Part shown: positions 1 through 5,496 of the stretch, one piece after another
Layout: each line of letters starts with the position of its first letter
Numbering within the stretch: the first letter of the stretch is position 1
NCBI GenBank assembly: GCA_036393295.1
Contig: DASWHF010000025.1
Location: forward strand, 1 to 16,695
Length of the DNA: 16,695 nucleotides
Reading direction: 5' to 3'
DNA from: DASWHF01 sp036393295
GTDB lineage: Bacteria; Pseudomonadota; Gammaproteobacteria; Acidiferrobacterales; UBA6901
Translations under genes and position numbers: made by a program
Notes under the pieces: generated by a model
Seen by the model: the letters and a program-made list of their open reading frames with translations, nothing else
What the model was told of the DNA's origin: nothing
Database searches by the model: none

Positions 1-88
1 GGAAGCCCCGCCTACAGTTCGCTTGTTAAAGATGCTATTTTCCGATGTGATGACTTTCCTTGCGACGCTCAATCCGGCGAAATCCCTG

Positions 89-940
89 ATGACCCGAAAT
101 CACGCCATCGTGCGCACCCTGCTGCTGGCCGCCGCGTTGTCGCTACCCGCGACGCCTGCCGGCGCGGACGGCGCCGACCGGATACCGCATGTCAACGAGC
201 GCGGGCGCGCCGGCTACGCCGAGTTTCTGGCGGCCGAGACGCACCGCGCCTTCGCCATCGCGCCGGGCGGCGCCTGGGCCTGGCGGTCGGGGCTCGACAG
301 CGGTGAGCAAGCGGCGGCGGCCGCGGTCGCGGCCTGCCAGGAGCACAGCGCGCAACGCTGCGTGGTGTATGCGATCGACGACCGCGTGGTGCTCGACCGG
401 CAGCGCTGGCCGACGCTGTGGCGACCCTACGCGAGCGCCGCACAGGCGGCCGAGGCGCCGAGCGGGCAGCGGCGCGGCGAGCGCTTTCCCGACCTGCGGC
501 TCACCGGGCCGGACGCGAAACCGCTGGCGCTGTCCGACCTGCGCGGCAAGGCGGTGGTGCTGCACCTGTGGGGGAGCTGGTGCCCGCCATGCGTGCACGA
601 GCTGCCGCAACTGGAGAAGCTGACGCGCCGCTTCGCGAACACGCCGGGGCTGGCATTCGTGTTTGCCCAGGTGCGCGAGCCGTATGCCGACGCGCGCGGC
701 TGGCTCGAGCGCCACGACCTCCGCCTGCCGCTGTACGACTCGGGATCGCGCGGACCGCAGGACGACCGGTTGCGCCTCCGCGACGGCGCCACGCTGGTCG
801 ACCGCGCGCTGGCGCCGGTCTTCCCCGCCACCTACGTGCTCGATCGCCACGGCATCGTGGTGTTCTCGATCCACGGCTCGCCCGACGACTGGTCGGAGTA
901 CGATGCCTTTCTGCGCAACCTGGTGGCTCATTCCAAGTAA
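89..940 (+). CDS. Exported TlpA-like thioredoxin-fold protein with an N-terminal accessory domain
   Basis: Predicted periplasmic thiol-disulfide oxidoreductase. The reading frame is open from a TTG at 23, but the ATG at 89 is preferred because it begins a clean signal peptide: basic MTRNHAIVR, a Leu/Ala core, then a likely cleavage after PAGA. The thioredoxin-like part fills the C-terminal half. It has WCPPC (about residues 164-168 from this start), the following helix, and a cis-Pro candidate in FPAT about 80 residues later. Before it lies a domain of roughly 100 residues with a GYAEFL...HRAFAIAPGGAWAW pattern and two further cysteines (AACQ, QRCVV). This resembles small secreted DUF4189-like domains, though I am unsure of the family. 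The gene converges on the octahaem operon and could serve haem-site cysteine reduction or sulfur chemistry there; that link rests on position only. The ribosome-binding site is weak. The leader (1-88) shows no convincing promoter. Confidence 0.82.
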   Translation: MTRNHAIVRTLLLAAALSLPATPAGADGADRIPHVNERGRAGYAEFLAAETHRAFAIAPGGAWAWRSGLDSGEQAAAAAVAACQEHSAQRCVVYAIDDRVVLDRQRWPTLWRPYASAAQAAEAPSGQRRGERFPDLRLTGPDAKPLALSDLRGKAVVLHLWGSWCPPCVHELPQLEKLTRRFANTPGLAFVFAQVREPYADARGWLERHDLRLPLYDSGSRGPQDDRLRLRDGATLVDRALAPVFPATYVLDRHGIVVFSIHGSPDDWSEYDAFLRNLVAHSK

Positions 941-942
941 GG

Positions 943-972
943 AAAAAGAACGGGCGGCCGCGCCGCCCGTTC
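943..972 (-). terminator. Intrinsic terminator of octahaem module A
   Basis: A perfect 11-bp inverted repeat (948-958 with 962-972, loop CGC) is followed on the minus strand by a run of five T. It closes the minus-strand operon ending at 1020/995 and lies just past the stop codon of the converging TlpA-like gene. On the plus strand no T-run follows, so it is mainly a minus-strand terminator. Its stem core (ACGGGCGGC) is the same as that of the terminator closing module B at 4836-4863. Confidence 0.85.
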
Positions 973-994
973 CGCTCCCCGGGTGACGAGCGCG

Positions 995-1015
995 TTACTC
1001 GACCTCCTCGGCCAT
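995..1015 (-). pseudogene. Seven-codon relic of a deleted cytochrome b gene
   Basis: The minus strand reads ATG GCC GAG GAG GTC GAG TAA (MAEEVE). The intact cytochrome b of module B begins ATG GCC (MA) and ends GAG GAG GTC GAG TAG (EEVE). The context also matches: both start codons are preceded by GGCC directly after the stop codon of the octahaem gene, with a GGAGG-type ribosome-binding site inside that gene's last codons. Both stops are followed after 20-odd bases by a similar GC hairpin terminator. The simplest reading is an in-frame deletion of about 195 codons from a duplicated cytochrome b gene. A functional hexapeptide is possible but has no support. Confidence 0.72.
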
Positions 1016-1019
1016 GGCC

Positions 1020-2624
1020 TCAGCCTCCTCCGCGGTTGGACCAGATGCGCAGGGCACCGTGGACGATGATGCCGATCAGCGCCAGCAGCGCCGCCGACCA
1101 GCCGAGATAGTCGAGCACCCGGTTGCCATCGCGCCCCGGCATGTAGATGCCGCTCACCGCCTGCAGGCGGCCGAACTTGCTGTGGCACTCGATACAGGTA
1201 ATCGCCTTGTCTTTCGGCGCCACCATATGCGTGATGGGCCAGCGCATCTCGGTCGCGACGAAGCCGACCTTGCCCGAGAACGGCGCACCGACCGTCGCCA
1301 TGCCGCTGGCGATGGCCTTGTCCCAGACGAAATTCTTCCAGTAGGCCGTGTCGTCGTTGCCGGCGGTATGCGGGGTGACCAGCGTCATGTTGACCGCGTC
1401 GTACGGCTGTTTGCCGCGGAATACCTTCACCGGCCAGATCAGCGACCGGCCGTCGGTGGGGCTGCCGTCGAAATGGTTGATCCCGACGACCTTCGTCGGG
1501 TCGATCTTGTCGGTGATCAGCGTGAACCGGACCTTGCCGTTGAACCACTGGTACTCCGGCACGACATCGCTCGCCAGCACGAAGTCGCCCTTCTTGCTGT
1601 CGTAGATGACATGGCCCTTTTCATCCTTCTTAATGATCGGCTTGCCCTTCTCGTCCAGCTTGCCGGCCGTCGACCAGTCCCACGACATCTTGGTGGCCAG
1701 GCCGCCGCGCGCGAACTGCGGGATGTGACAGGTCTGGCAGGCGAGCTTGTTGGCGTGGTTATTGATCCGGTCGAAGGTCTGCGGATGCGGCCGGTTGCCG
1801 TGGCAGGCAACACAGGTGGTCGGGTTGCCGGCCTCCGCCTTGCCGCGCATGCGCGCGCCGCGCGTGTCCTTGGCGGTCGGCGCGAACCGGCTGCCCGGGA
1901 TGTCGTGCGCCGAGGTGACGTGGCAGGTGCCACAGGTGAAGTCCAGGCCGGTTGCGTCCATGTGCACGTCGAGCTCACGATCGGGAGCGGTCAGTGAGCT
2001 GTCCAGGTCGCCGTGCTTGACCGCGTCACCGGCGCCGCCGAAGAAATGGCAGGCGCCGCAGGTGTCGCGGCTGGTCTTGCCGACCTTCTGCGCGACGCGG
2101 GTGAGATCGACCGGATTCACGAACTTGCCGGAGCCGGGCGGCAGCTCCATGCGCTGGTAGACCGGGTGGCCGGCCAGCCCGGCCGGCTTGCTGTAGCTGC
2201 CGGTGGTGTCGTGGCACACCAGGCAGTCCACGTTCTCCTCGGACTTGAAATCGAAACTCGCGTCCTTAAAGCCGTAGCCGATGTGGCAGCTGGCGCAATG
2301 AGGCAGGTTCGGCACGGCCGCGACGCAGAAGTTGTTGACCATGTTCTTCTTGCCGAGCCGCTGCTGGGTCCCGGGATTGAGATAATCCCAGGTCCAGTGC
2401 TTGGTCCGGTGGACCTGCTTGGCGGCCTCGGTGTGGCAGGTGAGGCAGGCCTTGGTCACCTCGGGGCCAGAGGCAAACGATCGCTGTAACTCTTTGAACT
2501 TGGCGTGATCGGCCGTGGTGGAGGTGGCGGCGGAGTGCGCCGCGCCGCTGACCAGCAAGCTCACTACCGCCAGCCACGTGCATACCTCTGCGAAGCCGGG
2601 GCCGGTTGCGTGCGGCTTAGCCAT
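1020..2624 (-). CDS. otr: Membrane-anchored octahaem cytochrome c, tetrathionate reductase (OTR) family, copy A
   Basis: Periplasmic multihaem reductase of 534 residues with eight CXXCH motifs at about 60, 110, 134, 189, 231, 271, 296 and 477. The large haem-free stretch between motifs 7 and 8 matches the OTR family. Shewanella OTR reduces tetrathionate, nitrite and hydroxylamine in vitro; the substrate here is unknown. An N-terminal signal peptide ends near AAHSAA. A C-terminal transmembrane helix (about 505-527), followed by IWSNR, would tether it to the membrane, unlike the soluble Shewanella enzyme. An extra Cys (C100), 10 residues before the second haem motif, is shared with copy B. The ATG has a strong AAGGAGGG site. 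Copy B is about 84% identical around haem 1, with a 56-base identical DNA stretch. Upstream is a palindromic element and then the YeeE-like gene. Downstream, the cytochrome b partner is reduced to a 7-codon relic. Confidence 0.93.
   Translation of the reverse strand: MAKPHATGPGFAEVCTWLAVVSLLVSGAAHSAATSTTADHAKFKELQRSFASGPEVTKACLTCHTEAAKQVHRTKHWTWDYLNPGTQQRLGKKNMVNNFCVAAVPNLPHCASCHIGYGFKDASFDFKSEENVDCLVCHDTTGSYSKPAGLAGHPVYQRMELPPGSGKFVNPVDLTRVAQKVGKTSRDTCGACHFFGGAGDAVKHGDLDSSLTAPDRELDVHMDATGLDFTCGTCHVTSAHDIPGSRFAPTAKDTRGARMRGKAEAGNPTTCVACHGNRPHPQTFDRINNHANKLACQTCHIPQFARGGLATKMSWDWSTAGKLDEKGKPIIKKDEKGHVIYDSKKGDFVLASDVVPEYQWFNGKVRFTLITDKIDPTKVVGINHFDGSPTDGRSLIWPVKVFRGKQPYDAVNMTLVTPHTAGNDDTAYWKNFVWDKAIASGMATVGAPFSGKVGFVATEMRWPITHMVAPKDKAITCIECHSKFGRLQAVSGIYMPGRDGNRVLDYLGWSAALLALIGIIVHGALRIWSNRGGG
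2386..2441 (-). repeat. 56-base perfect direct repeat within octahaem copy A
   Basis: Identical base for base to 6881-6936, in the same orientation inside the paralogous octahaem gene. It encodes the first haem-binding region (CLTCH and the following conserved stretch). Such a long identical run, in genes that differ elsewhere, points to recent duplication or local gene conversion. It also offers a site for recombination that would delete or amplify the roughly 4.5 kb between the copies. Confidence 0.9.
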
Positions 2625-2631
2625 AAGCCCT

Positions 2632-2761
2632 CCTTAGAGTGCCTAACAAAATGATCTCGCATTCAACGCCGAACCGTAGGGTGCGCCCTGCGCACCGAAA
2701 TATTAAGCGGTGCGTGGGACGCACCCTACACCTGTTTCTCATTTTGTTAGGTGCTCTTAGT
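2632..2761. repeat. MITE-like nested palindrome between the YeeE-like gene and octahaem copy A
   Basis: A compact 130-bp palindromic element. The outer arms contain a perfect 13-bp inverted repeat (CCTAACAAAATGA at 2642-2654, complement at 2739-2751) that extends imperfectly outward about 10 more bases on each side (CTTAGAG-type ends). Inside, 22-bp arms at 2676-2697 and 2708-2729 match in 19 of 22 positions around a 10-base AT-rich loop. They carry the GTAGGGTGCG...GCGCACC core typical of dispersed palindromic repeats in proteobacteria. There is no coding capacity. The left arm ends at the octahaem ribosome-binding site (AAGGAGGG on the minus strand), so folding of the transcript could affect translation. 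The remaining bases to 2832 hold only a short hairpin (2808-2825) without a T-run. Confidence 0.75.
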
Positions 2762-2832
2762 GTTGCGGTGCATCGCGCCTGTTCCGGGGGGAACGGGGTC
2801 CGTATCCCGAGGCGCCGAAGCCTCGCGCAGCG

Positions 2833-4098
2833 CTACACGATCGTGAACTTCTCCGTCGACTCGTTATAGCGCACCCACAGATACCAGGCGAACAGGACAC
2901 CGAAGCCGGCCAGGTAGGCGTACGACCAGCCACCGAGCATCTGCGGCAGATAGGCCTGCGTGCCGACTTTGGTCACCTCCACCAGATCGAGATTCATCTC
3001 GGGGCTCATAACCTGCCAGTACCTGAGGACTCCGGAAAACGTCGAACCGGACCAGGCGAAGAACAGCACCGCCACCCACAACTTCAAGTGGCCTTCGCCG
3101 ACACGCCACAACGCACCCGAGGCGCAGCCGCCGGCGAAGATCATGCCGATCCCGAAGATCACGCCGCCGAGCAGCGAACCGAGCCAGAAGGTCGCGGGGA
3201 TGCCCAGATACGGATCGATGAGCTTGTGCTGGAACAGCAGCGAGGCCAGGGGAATGGCAAGCGCGAGCGCGAGGATGATGGCCTTGGTCATGTCGCCCTC
3301 GGCAGTCATGAAAGGCTCGCGGAACGCGCGCGCAAAGCAGATGCGGGAGCGGTGCAGCACGAAACCCATCGCGAAACCGCACAACACCACGATGGCGCGG
3401 GCCGCGATCTTTTCGTCCGCGCTATTCGCCCAGAGAGCGACCCACACGCCGAGTGCGATGATGAGCGCCAGTCCGAACAGCGGATGATAGGCGCGCAGCG
3501 GTGGCTGCGAGGGAGTCGGGGCCTTGCTTCCCCATTGTATGTGCTCGATGGTCCACAGTAGCAGCTTCAACCCGACCAGCGCGCCGAACAGCAGCCCGGC
3601 CCACATCGCCCAGCCGGCCGGCGAGGAGTGCATGACCGGGGTGAAGAACCCGCCGGTGGTGCAGCCGCCGGCCAGCGTTGCGCCGACGCCCATGAGCGTC
3701 CCACCGAACGCGCCCCACAGGTACTCGAGCTTGGGCGCGCGATTCAGCGCAAACTGGCGTGACATCAGCGCCGCTGCGAAGGCGCCGAGCACCAGCGTCA
3801 TGTTCATGAGCGACATGCGGTGCAGCAGCACGTTCTCCGGCGCGGCCTTGATATTGAGCACGGGACCGAGGCCGATCGCCCAATTGAGCCAGTCCCCCCA
3901 CAACTTGAGCCCGCCGTAAATGCCCCAGAACAGACCGCTGACCATCAGCACCGCGATGATCAACACCATCAGCACGGCCCCGACATAGGGCGACCAGCTG
4001 TCCACGAACAGCAGTTCATAGTCGGCGCGCAACCCGGCCAGCCATCGCGACGGGGTCAGCAAGTCCGCTCCGCTCCGCGCGCCCACGCTATTGTTCAT
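2833..4098 (-). CDS. YeeE/YedE-family membrane transporter (thiosulfate/sulfur-compound type)
   Basis: Polytopic inner-membrane protein of 421 residues with two related halves. Each half has a glycine-rich cysteine motif: GGCTTGG (C146) and GGCASG (C325). A third conserved cysteine lies in RSRICFARAF (C254). These are the hallmarks of the YeeE/YedE (TsuA-like) family, whose characterised members import thiosulfate through a relay of conserved cysteines. The start is ATG with GGAGG about 6 bases upstream. The gene lies between a small cytochrome c (70 bp upstream) and the octahaem reductase (208 bp downstream across a palindromic element). That context supports a role in moving a sulfur compound linked to the reductase, but the substrate is inferred. 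The first roughly 35 residues are hydrophilic. Length and cysteine pattern are complete. Confidence 0.9.
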   Translation of the reverse strand: MNNSVGARSGADLLTPSRWLAGLRADYELLFVDSWSPYVGAVLMVLIIAVLMVSGLFWGIYGGLKLWGDWLNWAIGLGPVLNIKAAPENVLLHRMSLMNMTLVLGAFAAALMSRQFALNRAPKLEYLWGAFGGTLMGVGATLAGGCTTGGFFTPVMHSSPAGWAMWAGLLFGALVGLKLLLWTIEHIQWGSKAPTPSQPPLRAYHPLFGLALIIALGVWVALWANSADEKIAARAIVVLCGFAMGFVLHRSRICFARAFREPFMTAEGDMTKAIILALALAIPLASLLFQHKLIDPYLGIPATFWLGSLLGGVIFGIGMIFAGGCASGALWRVGEGHLKLWVAVLFFAWSGSTFSGVLRYWQVMSPEMNLDLVEVTKVGTQAYLPQMLGGWSYAYLAGFGVLFAWYLWVRYNESTEKFTIV

Positions 4099-4168
4099 GC
4101 GAACCTCCCTCCGGGTTCACTATCCCGGGAGCCGAGTATTGGCATACGTCCATCCCGGCGGTTCACCG

Positions 4169-4567
4169 CTACTGGCAACGGGACGGATTATCAGAGTCCT
4201 TCGCTCCGTACAGAACGAACGCCTTGAGGTCGGCCTGCAAGTCGGTGTCCGGCACATCCAGGAACTTCTCGGCCGCCTTGTTGCTGGCCGCGATGCTCTG
4301 GCGATAGTCGCGGCTGACGTAGTACTTCACGGAGTGGTTGCTCTTGCCGTTCACGTCGTGCTTGTCGGCCTGCAAATAGGCGGCCCAGACGGCCTTGAGC
4401 CTCTCCGCCGGCGAGATAGTCTTGCCGGCCGTAGACAGGTGGCAGCTGGTGCAGACCTGGCGGAAGTAGACGCGGCCGCGCTTCCAATCGCCGTCGTCGG
4501 CCTGCGCGTAAACGGACGCCACGCCGAGCATGGCGGCAATGGTGAATAACGAGAGTTTGATGCTCAT
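4169..4567 (-). CDS. Small periplasmic monohaem cytochrome c
   Basis: A 132-residue protein with a signal peptide (MSIKLSLF..., cleavage likely after VYA or AQA) and one CTSCH haem motif at residues 39-43. The mature chain contains no methionine, so the sixth haem ligand cannot be the usual Met; His70 and His78 are candidates. The C-terminus ends SRCQ, with a lone cysteine. This is a likely electron carrier between the membrane and the octahaem enzyme or another redox partner. It is the first gene of module A, followed 70 bp later by the YeeE-like transporter. The ATG is preceded by GGGGGA. The family beyond class I-like cytochrome c is not recognised. Confidence 0.85.
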   Translation of the reverse strand: MSIKLSLFTIAAMLGVASVYAQADDGDWKRGRVYFRQVCTSCHLSTAGKTISPAERLKAVWAAYLQADKHDVNGKSNHSVKYYVSRDYRQSIAASNKAAEKFLDVPDTDLQADLKAFVLYGAKDSDNPSRCQ

Positions 4568-4695
4568 CGACGTTCCCCCGGTGAGTGATTCAGCCCGGCG
4601 GCTCGCCTAAATCCTTCAGGGTGGTACGTCACCGTGTGCTGCGAGCCAGTCCGGTGCAGCGCCGCGAAGCCTGTTATTCGCGGTATTTCATCTAT

Positions 4696-4725
4696 TTAAT
4701 TAGCATAGAATTGAAAGCTAATTAA
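4696..4725. promoter_or_regulatory. AT-rich inverted repeat upstream of module A (possible operator)
   Basis: The 322 bp between the cytochrome c start (4567) and the cytochrome b stop (4890) hold no gene. In it, an AT-rich patch in very GC-rich surroundings carries a perfect 9-bp inverted repeat, TTAATTAGC (4696-4704) and GCTAATTAA (4717-4725). Its half-site centres are 21 bp apart, two helical turns, which suits a dimeric regulator. It lies about 130 bp upstream of the first gene of module A. No convincing -35/-10 pair could be assigned, so promoter position and regulator are open. Part of the AT-richness may simply be promoter DNA. Confidence 0.45.
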
Positions 4726-4767
4726 TGACCGGGCGCAACGAAACGGTTTTTCTCGGTATGAGTCGAG

Positions 4768-4790
4768 ATTGAGCGATTTGCTCGGGTATC
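4768..4790. promoter_or_regulatory. Upstream element shared with module B
   Basis: ATTGAGCGATTT followed by CTCGGGTATC. This matches 7900-7921 upstream of module B in about 20 of 22 positions with one extra base here. Both lie upstream of the first gene of an octahaem module and in the same orientation. It may be a regulator site or a remnant of the duplicated upstream region. Confidence 0.4.
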
Positions 4791-4835
4791 GCCGGCACCG
4801 CCGAGCCCGGCCCGGCACAGCGACGGTGGCGAGTC

Positions 4836-4863
4836 AAAAAAAACGGGCGGCCCAGCCGCCCGT
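4836..4863 (-). terminator. Intrinsic terminator of octahaem module B
   Basis: A perfect 9-bp stem (ACGGGCGGC at 4843-4851, complement 4855-4863) with a 3-base loop is followed on the minus strand by eight T. It lies 26 bp after the cytochrome b stop and is a classic strong terminator. It separates module B from module A. Confidence 0.92.
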
Positions 4864-4889
4864 CGCGATACCGCTGTTTCGAATCGGCG

Positions 4890-5492
4890 CTACTCGACCT
4901 CCTCCCACCCGGTGATCATCGCCTTGATGTGCGCCAGCGGCGTGTGGCCGGCGGTCGCCAGGTAGACGTGGGCGATGAAGAAGATGAGGATCATGAAGGC
5001 CCCGAGGGTGTGGAAGAACGCCACCCACTCGAGCGACAGCCACTTGTCCACGCCCCACTCCGCCCACTGCCCGTAGAACAGGTAGAACCAGCCGGAGAAC
5101 CAGATGATCGGCGAGATCGCCAGCCAGAAGAACAGGTAGGCGAGCCGCTGCAGCGGGTTGTGCTTGGTGAGCGTGGTCTGGCGGAACGGGTGCTGCGCAT
5201 GGGTGAAGATGCCGGTGAGATAGTACTTGAACATGGCATCGACCTTGTCGAGGGTCGGGATGTACTGCTTCCACTCGCCGGTGGTGAAGTGCCAGAAGAC
5301 CGCGAACACCCACAGCGTGATCAGCGACCAGGCCGCGACGGTGTGCATGGCCACCGCGTCCGCGAAGCCGAACAGCTTGTAGCTGCCGTGGATCTCGAAG
5401 CCGGTCAGCAGCAGGAACATGATGAGCCCGGCCTGCGCCCAATGCCAGAACCGCTCGAAGCGCTTGAAGATGTAGATTTTCTCGACGGCCAT
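4890..5492 (-). CDS. Cytochrome b561-type integral membrane subunit (quinol-oxidising partner)
   Basis: A 200-residue haem-b protein with four hydrophobic helices, of the thiosulfate reductase/hydrogenase cytochrome b type. The N-terminal signature is RFERFWHWAQAG. Histidines at 17, 35, 50, 68, 161, 175 and 183 lie in or near the helices and supply haem ligands; H50, H161 and H175 are the likeliest by position. The frame is open farther upstream, but ATG 5492 is chosen. It lies four bases after the octahaem stop codon, with the GGAGGC ribosome-binding site formed by the last codons of that gene, so translation is coupled. It probably passes electrons between the quinone pool and the anchored octahaem enzyme. 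A terminator follows. A seven-codon relic of a second copy remains at 995-1015. Confidence 0.9.
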   Translation of the reverse strand: MAVEKIYIFKRFERFWHWAQAGLIMFLLLTGFEIHGSYKLFGFADAVAMHTVAAWSLITLWVFAVFWHFTTGEWKQYIPTLDKVDAMFKYYLTGIFTHAQHPFRQTTLTKHNPLQRLAYLFFWLAISPIIWFSGWFYLFYGQWAEWGVDKWLSLEWVAFFHTLGAFMILIFFIAHVYLATAGHTPLAHIKAMITGWEEVE

Positions 5493-5496
5493 GGCC

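Noticed and set aside
2641..2752. Integron attC site
   Set aside because: The ends fit the GCCTAAC/GTTAGGT core rules, but the arms pair far beyond the core, the inner part is a common dispersed palindrome, and no integrase or cassette array is present. MITE-like is the better label unless other copies show otherwise.
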